Source: Plenodomus lindquistii (taxonomy: Eukaryota > Ascomycota > Dothideomycetes > Pleosporales > Leptosphaeriaceae). Taken from it: a stretch of DNA of 64,000 nt. Positions 23,992 to 35,186 of the stretch are shown here, piece after piece (positions within the stretch are counted from its first letter, which is position 1; each line of letters opens with the position of its first letter). Under the pieces are notes generated by a model that saw only the letters and a list, made by a program, of their open reading frames with translations, was not told the DNA's origin and made no database searches. The DNA lies in the NCBI GenBank assembly GCA_025504975.1, contig JANUWI010000002.1, positions 1,426,001 through 1,490,000 on the forward strand, read 5' to 3'. A program made the position numbers and the translations under genes.

Positions 23992-25108
23992 AATGTGGTA
24001 GACAATGCGATACTGATTTCGTGATGGAACAGCCAAACGGTGAGGCTGTCCTTAATGAGACCTGCAAAGAAAAGTCATACCGGTAGACTAAACTCTTTCG
24101 TTCCTGCCGTGCTGAAAAGCTCTTTGATATGCGGCGAACATTCTATAATGACGGATACTGCGATTCGAAGCCTAGCGCACCGTTTGTTGCATTCGATTAG
24201 TCTTGGAGGAGCCAGTTGGCATTGACACTTGTGCGGTTGGACTTGTGACCCCAATGGCAAGCATTGCAAGTGCAGACGAGCGCGACCGAAACTTCCTCCT
24301 CGCACGCATCATCGGATGAAGCACGGACCATCGCGTTTCGCGACCGCCTCCTCTCCACCACTGAACATTATGTGTTCATTCACCCTTTCAACCCGCTGAT
24401 CATGAATCCTTCGACAGAAATACAATGCTTTTTAGCCTCAGGACACCAGTTGTTTGTTGTGTTTCCCTCTTCATATACCTCTGATAGCACTGCGTACCAG
24501 CGAAACAATCTGCTGAAATGTCGTAACGGAAGGGATCAATGTAGTGGCGATAATACTGATCCCAATTCCTCACTTTTCAAAGTCGCTTTCAGTACAGGCT
24601 TCCTTGCTTTCGGGTTGCAAAGAGACTTATCTTCCAAGACATGACGTACAGGCTTTCCGACGGGGAATTAACACCATCACCTACTTCGGCAGTGGGGTTT
24701 GCTACAGTACGCTCACCAATGCACAGTTCACATCCCCTTCAAAATCGTCACCATAATCTGTCCATCCGATCACGCACGAAGCATTCCTGGCACGCAAGCC
24801 TCCGCCGCTTGCTCTCCTCAAGATCCCTGCATTCCGGGGAATGCGGAACCGTGAGCCTTCCGACCGTCATTCGGGCCCCCGCTTAGTCAACATCAACGAC
24901 TCTCGTACAATGCTGAGTTTTACATGGAATCAGGTAGGTTTTTTCGCACCCGGGGACCGTAGCGAGCGCAACCTAGACGGTGAAATGTTACTTCCAGTGC
25001 GTCGATCCGCGCACCTGGTACCCGAAAGGATCACCATGATGCTCGATCAAGCTTTTAGTCTTCTTCCGGAGCTTCAAGTATCGTAATTTCCCTTTCAATC
25101 TTGACAGT
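23992..25108. other. Intergenic interval with possible decayed P450 5' end
   Basis: No intact frame. An ATG at 24910 followed by a donor-like GTAGGT at 24934 might be the remains of the first P450 exon, but this is uncertain. Confidence 0.35.
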
Positions 25109-26658
25109 TTTCTATTTCATATCCGACCATTACAAGGATGAGCTTCATCGCGTCCCTGGCCCGCTTCTTGCCTCGTTCTTAGGACTCTGGCGTACCTTCG
25201 ACGTCTGGAAACGGCAGACTCAATAAGCTCACATCAACCTGCACAGGGAAAATGGGCCAGTAGTTAGACTCAGACCCATCACAATTGCAGTCGCCGATCC
25301 TCAGGCCATCAAGATCATCTACGCGTTGAAGGGAGCTCTTGCGAAGTCGGAGTTCTACACGATGCAGGAGCGAAGGGCCGAAAGCTCGAGACCATGTTCA
25401 GTACCACCAACGAAGTGTTTCACAAAGCTACGACGAGCGGTAGGCAATGTGTATGCCATGAGTACTTTGATCCAAATTCAGCCTTTGGTGGACTCCGTAG
25501 TGAAGGCGTTCTTGTCACAGTTCGAAAGAACACCCGCAGACAGAGACGATCAGACAGGTTATCGCGATTTTGTATTATGGCTGCAGTATTTCGTGTTCGA
25601 TGTCATCGGCGATTTGACATTTTCAAAACGATCTGGCTGTCTTGAACGAGGCGAGGACGTTGACGGGGCCATCGATGCTCTCGAGCGACTTTCGATCATG
25701 TCTGATTGGCAAGTTCAATGCCACCAACTCGATCTTTACCTTCGCTGACGTTGCTCTAGGTTGGCCAAATGCCCATCATCGATAAGATGTTCGTAAAGAA
25801 CCCATTGCGCCTTTGGGTTACCGAGCTTGGCCTAATTAACACCAATACACCAGTCGCTGAGTTTGTCCGCGCCCTTATCGCTGAACGCAACGCCCTCGCA
25901 ACGGAGGAGGAAAAGTCATCGTCGGCCGAAAAATTACTAGGGTTTCTCCCTATATTCCAAGAAGCTTACAGGAAGGACCCCGATTTTATATCGCAACAGC
26001 GTGTCCTGGCTCTGACCATGGCGAACATGTTCGCGGAATCAGATACCACAGCGATCCCGCTCCGAATAATCTTCTACAGCTTACCCCGTCAACGCAACTT
26101 GCAACGGAACTTGTTGGAAGTGATCGAAACTCACAACTTCTTTTCCGGAGGTTTGGCTAAATGGAGCGATGTGCAGGAGCTTCCATATTTAAACACAGTC
26201 AACAAGGAGGCTCATCGCTGCCGCCCCGCTACCGGTCTGGTACCTGTAGCAGGTGTGGAGATCTGCGGTCATCACCTGCCGGCTGAAACCATTACTAGGT
26301 GCAATGGTGAAGTCGTGCATCAAGACAAAGCCATTTTTGGAGCTCAGCGTGAGCTATTTCGACTTGAACGTTGGATTGAGTCGACGGAGGAACAGCGAAC
26401 CGACATGAACAATGCCCTCCTTTCGTTTGGGGCTAGCACAAGATCGTGCATTGCCAAGAACATCAGCTTATTGGAGACGTAACATTTGTTCCTGCGCTGC
26501 TCCCTCCACAAGTTTGAGGTCAGGCCGTGTCTCCCAACGAGTAGATGGATTTCCGCTAATCGTTCACAGCTATCATTGGCGAACCCCGGGGCGGTCTGGA
26601 AGATGCTTGGTTTGTCCACTAGACCGACTTTCACGCGCGGATCAAGAGCCGGAAGTAG
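25109..26658 (+). pseudogene. Cytochrome P450 pseudogene (pisatin-demethylase/CYP-like)
   Basis: The translated pieces follow a P450 from its proline-rich hinge to its C-terminus: HRVPGPLLASFLGLW (near 25145), AHINLHRENGPVVRLRP, YAMSTLIQIQPLVDSVVKAF, LQYFVFDVIGDLTFSKR, MPIIDKMFVKNPLRLW, the I-helix ANMFAESDTTAI (normally AGSDTT), an altered K-helix and PERW region, and the haem-loop FGASTRSCIAKN (normally FGAGTRSCIGKN). It is broken by a TAA at 25225-25227 and a TAA soon after the haem loop at 26480-26482. A TAG lies where the C-terminal FVHQTDF Gln is expected (near 26619). A pair of compensating frameshifts brackets the LETMFSTTNEVFHK segment (about 25390-25435). The K-helix region has lost several residues. 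It cannot make an active enzyme as it stands. Several changes are C-to-T or G-to-A. Confidence 0.85.
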
Positions 26659-28173
26659 ATCAGAGTGACAGATTGCCCTGAAGAAGAGCTGATAACAGCC
26701 AAAAGAACCTTACCGTCGAAAGACATCTCTGTGAGACCTATCTGTCTTATGCCTGTTCGACGGCTACAATCTGGATAGCCAAACACAGCGTTCTCTTTAC
26801 GACAAATGGTTGTTTCATCGGACAAGTATGCCGTTGAAGATTGTGTCGCTGCCGCAAACACTACCCTGCTTGTATCTCAATAGAGTCATCGCAGCTGCCA
26901 GCTGACGCATAGCAATCAGGAAATCTAGAGGGATATAAGCCATGCTGGATAATGGAATATGTAAGAACCAGTGCAATAACGACAGCTCTAAAGAGGGGAC
27001 AGAATGCCTTAGAGTAGCGGTGGCCAAGTCTTCCATACCCCATGGCCAGGCTTCACAGTTGAACAGTATTTTTACGCCCTATACCTTGACTGAGCTTGTA
27101 CACCCGCATGTTCCCTTCGTTACCTTTCACTCCATCATCTTATAACCAGCGACGGACGATTTGACATCACCAGACTTATCTCGCCCACGGTTGTAAGGTG
27201 AAGACCGTGTTTGTACAGCGGTCTGTACACCAGGCCGGCTAAGATGCAGCTTGGTTCGAAAGATGGTGGCATCTGAAGAGATGGGATCATGCCGGAGGAC
27301 GTCGCGACGCCTAGCGAGAAGCACTACCTCCAGGCTCGGTGGTGGGGCCATGCGGCCTCCATGTCAACGCCCGAAATCGTTAGCTCACCCGCCCGTTTCA
27401 GCCCTACGAATGAACGTCAATTCAATCAGATGGTTCATGTCAACCTCAGACGAGTTTCGAGAGACTTGCTTTCCAGATGTTCGTCTGTGGGAAAAGCCCC
27501 TCCAGCCCGATTGTCATCCGAAAAGAGAAAAACTGCTTGCGTTGGTGTTTGAGCAGGCTGAGCAAGGTCGTTCCGGCGTTGTTGACGATTGTCTTACTGG
27601 AGAACCGATGGCGATGATTGCGCTACAGTAGAGAATGAGCGGCGAAAATATCCCAATGTCAAGAGACCGCGAACTCAGGGGTGGTGAGGCTGTGGACGTT
27701 GACGACATGCAAACGCCAGGTACGAATCCCGAAGCGACAGCTTCTACGCGCTTCCCACACTTCCGCTAGTCAGCAGCTCGAATTCAGCTGTAGTAGCTTT
27801 CTCTATCTTCAGTTAAACACGCGTTGAAATGGTTATATAATCACACCAGAATATCATACCGCCAGGTGAAGAGCAGCACCATTGGCGCATTGGAGAAGTA
27901 AGGAGAGCGCTATGATAAAAAAATGGAGTACAGAACGCTCAGTGCAACCCTGCTAATTAATCTTCAACATGGAGGTTCTGGCTTTATGTGCGTTTGTACA
28001 ATGTCAATCGGGCTTTTCACCTCCTGATGAAACGCGCTCAACGCAAGCGCCATCCCCCAACGACGACGACAGAGCGTATTTTGCTCTGAATGAGCTTCTA
28101 TAAGGAAACACTCCCAATCAGTGTAAAATTCGACGTCGTTAGCGGCTACGGGGTGAATGATGCGCAGGCTGTA
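26659..28173. other. Interval between the P450 relic and the gene array
   Basis: Short frames on both strands only. The minus-strand frame at 26815-27036 has one hydrophobic segment (YIPLDFLIAMRQLAAAMTLL) and could be another relic. The plus-strand frame at 27251-27631 is not recognisable. Confidence 0.35.
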
Positions 28174-28450
28174 GTGGCGAAATGAATGCAAACGCTCACT
28201 GCACCAGGCTCTCCACCCGTCTTTCCCCTCATGTGACAGGGACTGTTGAACCCATATTCACCTCCAAAGCTCTTACGCGAGTTGGGCCCAAGCTCTAGAG
28301 CCCGTGAGATAAAGTGCGCCTCTACACCTTACCTAAGTGTTGCTTTTCTTCCCACAACCACCCCACACAATAACAGGTCAGTCTCCCACATCAGCGCACA
28401 ACTACTACGCCAACCCCTTGTTATTTACCCTTACTTACTAACAATTAACA
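28174..28450 (+). repeat. Array 5' flank repeat, copy 1 (promoter/leader)
   Basis: First copy of a promoter-plus-leader block that precedes each full unit. Marks are AATGCAAACGCTCAC, then an A-G-x-CTCTxCACCC motif, a CAGGGAC motif, AAGTGCGCCTCTACACC and ACAATAACAGGTCAG just before the coding start. Other copies are at 31045, 34930 and 36837. Confidence 0.8.
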
Positions 28451-28548
28451 GTTTAATTCAGCCCTATTTTGAGATCCAGGGCCATCTCAGGACGGATCCA
28501 GCGTATACGCCGTACACCTCGCCAGCCACTGCGCGCATTCCACCGACT

Positions 28549-30312
28549 ATGAAGAACGGCTCCCAGACACATCGCGCCATGGATGTACCAACAGAGCTCG
28601 GATCCGCACCAACTGGTCGCCAGAGGTCACCTACGACGTTCAATCGTGACTGCGCATCTTCGTCGAAGTCTGGAGAAGTTCCCACAAACCCCCACGACAC
28701 AAGGCGGCTACCGCTCCTCTCGGTCGGACACTCCCATCAGAATTCCCCTGCTATTGAAATTGCATTTCCCTCTCTTCCGGTTGTCAATCCGCAAGACACA
28801 CACAGTGCACGAACCGTGCCATCCTTCGACTCTCTTCCCACATCCCGCCTCCATAGTCAGTCAGATAGTGCCCACCAAACCACATCGCCCAATGGGCAGC
28901 ATGTACATGCCCAAGTCCCAGAGACAGGAAACCGATTTTATCCCATGTACTCCATGGTTGCTACTCAAGGGTCTGGAAATAACCTTATGCAACTCCTCCC
29001 GCCACATGGGTCGCAGCGATTCAACGACGGTTATATGCAGTCGCTACAACAACATCAACAACACGTCGTCTCTATCGGCTCACAATACAACGTCGCAATA
29101 CACCCTCATCAAACCACAAATCCACACCCACAGCTCAGAAGCTCGAAGCTTTTGTTTAATAGTTTGGCCGATGCACGAGCTCACCTTCAAGAACGTGTCT
29201 TAGATCCACATGATGATGACGAGGAAGACGGCCCTCCACGCAGTCAAGCGGAGAAGCTCGAGCTTGTCGAGGCCGTGTTCGAAAGTATACAAGACATGAC
29301 CCAGCGCAAGGACAATCCAGAGAATCCTCAGGTCTGGCAGCGCTGGGGAGGGCTGGGCAAAGATGAGCCCTGGCCATTACTTCCTTTGGCAAGCAATGCA
29401 TATTATAGTGTTTCACAGAATTAACTCTTGGCCTTCGAGATTGTTGTGAGTGGCGAAGATCCCATGTTCTAAGTTCGTCTGTATTGACTCATCGCTTTCC
29501 AGGAAACTGCCATTAGTCACCACCAAGAGGGATGGTCCCCGATATGGCCTCCCTCTCAGAGATTGTGTGACGCCGCCCTCAAAGAACACAAGGTATCATT
29601 TAAGCAGAAAATGGCCAATATTATGACCCTGCTTCGAAGAGCCAAAACTCGAGACAATAAAATGCTGGATGATCCGACGAAGATCGTGACGAGTGTGCTA
29701 ACTCCGGTCACCGAACTAGCCACCAGCGATGGAAATCGGCCGCAGAACAAGAGGAGACAGAAGAGGCTCGAGGCTGTCAGGGAGGAAGAAGCGAAATCCC
29801 AAGAGCAGTTTATTAACGAATCTGTGCATGACCCTGGTAAGCGTGCAATACCTACGAGATCTCTCATCGAGGCGCTAACCAAAGCAGCAGCCTACAATCC
29901 TACTATGTATCCCAACGCTTTCAATGCCCCGGAATTCGATCCCTCATTTGATCCCAACGGATACGAATTTGACCCAAGCCTCCCGCAGGGTCCTGATGGC
30001 TGAGAAGCGGACTTCGTGTCAACTGCTGCACCACTCACAGCCTTCCTAGCTGCACACCCTGAGTCCCACAATCCCGCGCCACTGAGTCGTTTGGTTCCGC
30101 ACACGAAGCGTAGTTTCAAAGAATATGAAGAGGCCTCCACATACCCAAGCGCTGCCAATCCGTACAAGAGGCACAAGGCACGGACATCGGTCGCCGAGAC
30201 ATTCAAGGATACCAATGCCAGCACCGATCGTCACAAGTCGAACCCCAAGCCCACCACACGGAGCAAAAACATGCGGAGGCTTACTCCATCTTACGACATG
30301 GAGTCCGCTTAG
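28549..30312 (+). pseudogene. Array unit 1: decayed member of the unknown family
   Basis: A long frame from 28549 (MKNGSQTH...) runs to a TAA at 29422-29424. The reading frame then continues, through an intron with donor GTGAGT at about 29446 and acceptor ending at 29502, into a second exon from 29503. That exon ends in a TGA (30001-30003) but is open again to 30312. The stops sit where the intact relatives have Gln/Lys and Trp: CAA to TAA and TGG to TGA are each one transition. The aligned start codon of the other copies (ATG-TCT) also seems to be lost here, reading ATC. The core begins with LLFNSLADARAHLQERVLDP and the C-terminus is basic (KRSFKEYEE...). Either it is a pseudogene or only the shorter first frame is translated. 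The C-terminal end overlaps the 3' spacer repeat. Confidence 0.7.
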
Positions 30313-30407
30313 ACCCAGCACGACCGAGATACGCCCTTGATGACAGACGGTGGATATGCATAGGGAGGCGTTTTATACCCTAAATTTTTATGAGAGTTGC
30401 ATTAACT

Positions 30408-30470
30408 GGCTGGGTTTCTGACTGGCTTTCCTCGAGGAATGCTGAGATTAGACCAATTGAAGGCCGACAC
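30408..30470 (+). repeat. Array 3' spacer repeat, copy 1
   Basis: Starts with GGCTGGGTTTCTG and ends in TTGAAGGCCGACAC. Copies lie about 100-250 bp after each family 3' end. Confidence 0.7.
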
Positions 30471-30491
30471 TAGATACAAGACACACGACAT

Positions 30492-30728
30492 GTGCGGCGG
30501 CGCCCACGGGCAATGGACAATTCTATTGCGAATGTTACCAATACGTTAAGGCCCGTATACTTTGAGGACTCCACTGAGGATCATGCTGCTATGTCGCCCC
30601 AGGAGCGCAAGACGAGGACAGCAGTCGCCCAGAACTGTGAGAACACCAACGCCAACACCATCCGCCGCAAAGCAACCCCTAAGCCTATTTTCAAGACTAG
30701 GGTTGCGCGCAAACCTGCTACATCCTAG
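30492..30728 (+). pseudogene. Array fragment: orphan C-terminal exon
   Basis: This open frame lacks the core but matches the last exon of the intact copy: FEDSTEDHAAMSPQERKTRT corresponds to SEDSTQDHAAKSPKKRKIKT, and both end with a basic [AT]RKPA[ST]S tail just before the stop. No family promoter precedes it. It is a 5'-truncated duplicate and its expression is doubtful. Confidence 0.7.
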
Positions 30729-30859
30729 AAGCGTTACCTCGAATCTGTACCACCACGACTGACCCAGTCAGCATAGGAGATGAGGTTCTCTGGATCAGAA
30801 GCGGTGGATAGGCATACTAGGCGGTATATATTCCCATTATTCCTCGAGTCTTATAATTA

Positions 30860-30910
30860 GGCTGGGCTTCTGCAGTTGCCTCTACGGAAACACCACAAGC
30901 AGACCACTTC
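30860..30910 (+). repeat. Array 3' spacer repeat, copy 2
   Basis: GCTGGGCTTCTG...CTTCAAGGCC, about 130 bp after the orphan exon's stop. Confidence 0.65.
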
Positions 30911-31044
30911 AAGGCCAAAACGAAGTATTGAACAACGCCGTGCAGCGCCGCCTACGAGCGACAGCTGCTATTGCTCGATTGATGACATGATATTAATGGT
31001 AATATACTTTTCTTTGACAAGATTCTGCTTGGTACAGATGTGGT

Positions 31045-31377
31045 CTTTTGACAGTTACCGTGACCGGGAGTGGCGAAGTGAATGCAAACGCTCACCACCA
31101 GACTCTCCACCCTTCTGTCGTCACTGGATATGACAGGGACCCTTAAACCTATCTTCACCTCTAAATTACTTAGAATAATGAACTTTATACGCGAGCTGAG
31201 GCCCAAGCTCCAGGGCCCATGATCAAGTGCGCCCCCACACCTTGGTGTTGCTCTTCCCACAACACCCCGCGCGACAACAATTCCCTCCCACACCAGCTTA
31301 CAACTGCGAGACCAACTCCTTCCCACCCTAGCCTACGAAGAATCTTGGACTACCCACCAGATTTGTGCAATCGAATA
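31045..31377 (+). repeat. Array 5' flank repeat, copy 2
   Basis: Begins with TTTTGACAGTTACCGTGACC and runs to the start codon of unit 2. Its first 170 bp are almost identical to those of copy 4 (36837-37010). Confidence 0.85.
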
Positions 31378-33664
31378 ATGTCCGATCGAAACCAGTCGGA
31401 CTCGCAGCGTGCCTCGCCGATGGCCGCGAGCTTTTCACCTCACAGTAATGGCACGTATATGCTTCATTCTGAAGCCCACTACCCACAGTTAGGCCTGCAG
31501 AAGGTTGGCCGCCAGTCGCCCCCTTCAGCAGGCGCCCTTCTTCACAACAGCCACCCAGGCACAAACTTTGTTCAAGGTCCTGTGTATGATGCATCATCCA
31601 TGACTCCGTTCGAGGAACTCCTCCTGCACATTGTCAGTGATCTCTTTGAGTTCATCATATCCACTCCTTGATCTATGACTGACTATTTCCAGAAGCCCAA
31701 CGATCCGCGGTACCCCGACGTCGAACGTGAAGCGATCCAACAGATGCGAGCTCCTTTCCAGCAGTTTGGAGGTTTCCCAGCAATGACAAACGGTCCTGTA
31801 TATGGCCAGTTCGTGTCCGGTAAGAGTGTCCCTTGGGATTTATCTCCCTTGTCTCATGGGCCTTATGATATGGTATACCCATACCCTGGTCCGCAGACCC
31901 AACAGCAATCAACCCACCCTCCCGCATCACTGTCAGACGGACTAGTCGATCCATACTTACCAACTGCATCAACGCACCACGAGACTATGAAAGCACATCA
32001 CGCATTCGCGAGCGCGACAGGTGTGCCTGCGGCTCGGAGTCCCAGTTGCCACCGACAAGCCCAGAATCCGAACCAGCGGGATCCTCCAACTCCCATTACC
32101 CACCATCCGGGAGCAAAACACTCGTCGATTCCATCGAGGAACCAGACCCCGCGCGCCACTCAAGCAGAGCAGCAAGCTGAACGTCGGACCTCTCTAGATG
32201 GGGTACACACAGCATACAGCTCCGACATGTACAACAATCACAGTGACCTTGAGCCTCAGTCAGGGTCAGGGTTAAGCTTGCGTAATGATCCTGCTGTCGA
32301 AGCATCTACGTCCTCCTCTAACGGTGCAATCGATATCACTACCATTGCGCAGCACCGGCCCATACTTGATCGCCCCAAGCAATCAGTCAAGGGGCAAGTA
32401 ATAAACTTCGCTCACGGTCAAGATCAACTTGCAAATGGTGTCCAGCAATCCATTGGCGGGCGAGACTCGCTGGCCATTCAGTTGATAGTCAATATGCAGG
32501 CGTCACCCCAGCTCGCCTCTGCCCAGCTCGACTTCGCCAACCTTGCTGATGCGCGTGCGAAGCTGCGGAAGCCGATGCTACTCCCCCGGGAGGACAGTGG
32601 CCTTCCGCAGATAGATGAGGCTCGGAAGCAGATAGCCATTGATATCATGGGGGCTATTCAGGATATGACCAGTGTGGGTAACAAGCTCGACGCACTCCCC
32701 ATTGTGCGGGGCTGGTTTGGCCTGGAAGGATTCAAGAAGGGAGATGAGCTACCCGTGGATATTCCAAGGACCGCCAGCAACAAGACTTACACAAAGGAGG
32801 AGAAATCCTTGCTAGCCTGGAGATTAGCTGTAAGTGATGAGGATGATGGCTGCTTCTGACGAGTAGTTAACAAGTTTCAAGCATACCGCCGAAGAATATT
32901 ATACCAAGGGCTACGCACCTGACAATCTAACGACCTCAAAGGAAATCACGGCCATTAAACGCGAGTCTGGCTATCCATTCCTTGAGCGAATTGAGCTTAT
33001 CAAAAACTATTGTCGCAGACAGAAGCGCGCCCTTGAGAAACTCCTCAAAGGAGACAAGAATATATGGTCTCTGATACTTACGCCCCGTTTAGTCGCAGCT
33101 AGTGCCGAGTCCAACCGCGGCAACAACGAGAATAAGGGCAAAGACCTCAAAGACTTGAATGCGAGGAAGGCTCGAGCCAAAGAGGCTGGAAGAAGTGAAT
33201 TACCTCCGAAGTCAACTGCTTCTGCGCTAACACAAGCAGTGAATCGCGAATCCATCACAAGCTCCAGCGCATCCAACCCCTCGGATACCGGTGACAATAT
33301 GAAACTCGTCGGAATGCCATCAGAGCTGAACGATTCATTTGACCGTGATGATTGGGAATCGCGCCTCTCTCTGGATACACCGGGCTATGGTCATGGTAAT
33401 TTCCAATACACCAACGAGCCGTCTCACACTCTGGAGCCCTCGAACACATTGGTCCAGCACTCCAAACGCGGCCGAGACGCGTATTCTGAGGACTCTACCC
33501 AGGATCATGCTGCTAAGTCGCCTAAGAAGCGCAAGATCAAGACAACAGTCGCCCAGAACCTCGAGAACACCAACCTCGCCGGTAACACCAGCACCGGTCG
33601 TCGAAAGGCAACGCCCAAGTCTGCTCCGAAACCCAAGATCACACGCAAGCCTGCCTCCTCCTAG
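31378..33664 (+). CDS. Array unit 2: intact member of the unknown nuclear-like family
   Basis: Exons 31378-31632, 31693-32829 and 32882-33664, 724 residues. The introns are 60 nt (GTCAGT donor, CTGAC branch site) and 52 nt (GTAAGT). I do not recognise the family. The N-terminal 380 residues are low-complexity (Pro, Gln, Ser, His, Asn) and probably disordered. A conserved core (about residues 380-520) starts LDFANLADARAKLR and includes IMGAIQDMTS and LLAWRLA, then crosses the phase-0 intron into HTAEEYYTKG and FLERIELIKNYCRRQ. The C-terminal 110 residues are basic, with KSPKKRKIKT resembling a nuclear localisation signal and an ending KITRKPASS. Sequence and layout suggest a nuclear protein with a helical interaction domain, which is inference. 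It has its own copy of the family promoter. Unlike its neighbours it has no internal stop. Confidence 0.8.
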
Positions 33665-33803
33665 CCGCGACTGCGGACAATAAGGAATGATGCGACGTAC
33701 GATATAATGTTTCCGAAACGACAAGCGGTGGTTTTGTGTGGATAGGTGGAAGACTGCCAATTTCCTCATTATATACCTAGACTCCTCTACGAGCCTCACA
33801 ACT

Positions 33804-33870
33804 GATGGCCGGGTCTCTGCAGGTTTTCCTTCGAATATGCCGGAAGCAGACCATGACAAGGCCGACACAA
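33804..33870 (+). repeat. Array 3' spacer repeat, copy 3
   Basis: More diverged copy (GGCCGGGTCTCTG...AAGGCCGACAC) after unit 2. Confidence 0.55.
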
Positions 33871-33959
33871 TAACGAGATACGAAATGGCCTGTGCGGTGG
33901 CGCCTGTGATGGATAGCCACTGTGTCTTGTTAGATAGTAATAATGATTAGTTCTCTTTT

Positions 33960-34138
33960 CTGACAACATGCTGATTGCTGTGAACGTGATGTCTAACCGT
34001 GACCATGACGGCTGCTTGTGACCTTGACGCGGCGGTTACAAACAAACAGCTTGAATTTTAAGAGACTCAGGTAAGCTTTCGCTTTGAACATGATCACCTT
34101 GCACAGCTTGCGAGAGGTGCGTCTACCCCAGGATAGTG
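33960..34138 (+). repeat. Secondary array repeat, copy 1
   Basis: A block with TTGCTGTGAACGTGAT, AACAAACAGCT, GTAAGCTTT and TGCGAGAGGTGCGTCT recurs at about 39720-39885. It precedes the short open frame at 34139 here, but no related frame follows the second copy. Confidence 0.7.
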
Positions 34139-34615
34139 ATGCCATATATAACCTCGACCCCTAGCTCTTACCCATCAAATGCCGCCAACAACGCATTACA
34201 TCATTCTTTCGATGGCATAGACTTCGAGGGAGAGCAGTCGCTGATGTCCAATCATCAAGACTGGCCGCGCGAACTCTATGCGCCCCCTCAACCCACACCG
34301 CAGCCCACTGGATATGCATACGGCAACCCCATCTCGACTTTCACCGCTCCCACACTACGATCGCAAGCCACACAGGCCCAAACAATGCCGCAGAAGCGTG
34401 TCAGAGCCGAAGATTACCTCGATGACGGCGATCTCGGACCATCGTCGTTCAAGACTCCACGACTACAGGACACCACCCAGGGAAAACCGACATCCAAGGG
34501 TAAAGGCAGAGCCACGCCACGTCCCGAAGACTCAATCCTAACGGCCTCCAAGCCTGTCGCAGCTAAGAGGTTTCAGGTTCCCAGGAAACAGAAGGATCAC
34601 CAGACTCCGCTCTAG
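34139..34615 (+). CDS. Array: short open member (C-terminal type only)
   Basis: Single-exon frame of 158 codons without stops. It is rich in Pro, Gln, Thr and Ser at the N-terminus. The C-terminus has KRVRAEDYLDDGDLGPSSFK and ends VPRKQKDHQTPL. The same C-terminal block occurs in decayed form in unit 3 (KRFRHQDDS...DFGPSSYKTP), and its RKQKDHQ ending resembles RKPKDRQ of unit 4. The central conserved core and the family promoter are missing. It might be expressed as a short basic protein, or be a 5'-truncated duplicate that happens to be open. Confidence 0.45.
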   Translation: MPYITSTPSSYPSNAANNALHHSFDGIDFEGEQSLMSNHQDWPRELYAPPQPTPQPTGYAYGNPISTFTAPTLRSQATQAQTMPQKRVRAEDYLDDGDLGPSSFKTPRLQDTTQGKPTSKGKGRATPRPEDSILTASKPVAAKRFQVPRKQKDHQTPL

Positions 34616-34742
34616 GCTGTTGCCTCGAGTTCGGATCACTATAACTGACGCAGTATACAACGCGGTGTTTACAGAATGGAAAGCAGTAGATTTGCATGGA
34701 ACAACGTTATATACCCAGACTCTTGTGCGAGGCTCAGAACCA

Positions 34743-34810
34743 GGCTGGGCTTCTATACAGGCGTTCCCTCAGGAACGCCGAGAGTAGACCATATTAAGGC
34801 CAATACAATG
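34743..34810 (+). repeat. Array 3' spacer repeat, copy 4
   Basis: GGCTGGGCTTCTA...TTAAGGCCAATAC after the short open member. Confidence 0.65.
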
Positions 34811-34929
34811 AACTAAAAGTCTACTTGACAGCATATCGAACGACACGGCACCGCGGCTCCCTTGAGCGATGGCTGCTGTCACTTTGCTGATAGTAATAAT
34901 GATAAGAATTTTTTCGACAGCATATACCA

Positions 34930-35186
34930 CTAGGCTCTCCACCCTTCTTTCCCTTTATAAAACAGGGACTATTAAACCTATCTTCACCTTTAAAGCTTTC
35001 ACGAGGGCTAAGGCCTAAGCTCTAGAGTCTGAGAGATAAAGTGCGCCTCTACACTTTTAGTGCTGCTTTTCTTCCTACAACCACCCTTTATAATAGCAGG
35101 TTAGTCTCCCACATCGGCGTACAACTGCTACGCTAGCACCTCTCTATTCCTCCTTGTTAACAGCTCGGATCATCTAGCTATTTTAA
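34930..35186 (+). repeat. Array 5' flank repeat, copy 3
   Basis: Aligned with copy 1, this copy shows many C-to-T and G-to-A changes, mostly CpA/TpG to TpA (for example GACTGTTGAACCC reads GACTATTAAACCT). This is the pattern RIP leaves. Confidence 0.8.

Noticed and set aside
27251..27708. Decayed zinc-cluster transcription factor
   Set aside because: A CxxC pair on the minus strand is too little; no second half of a Zn2Cys6 motif was found.
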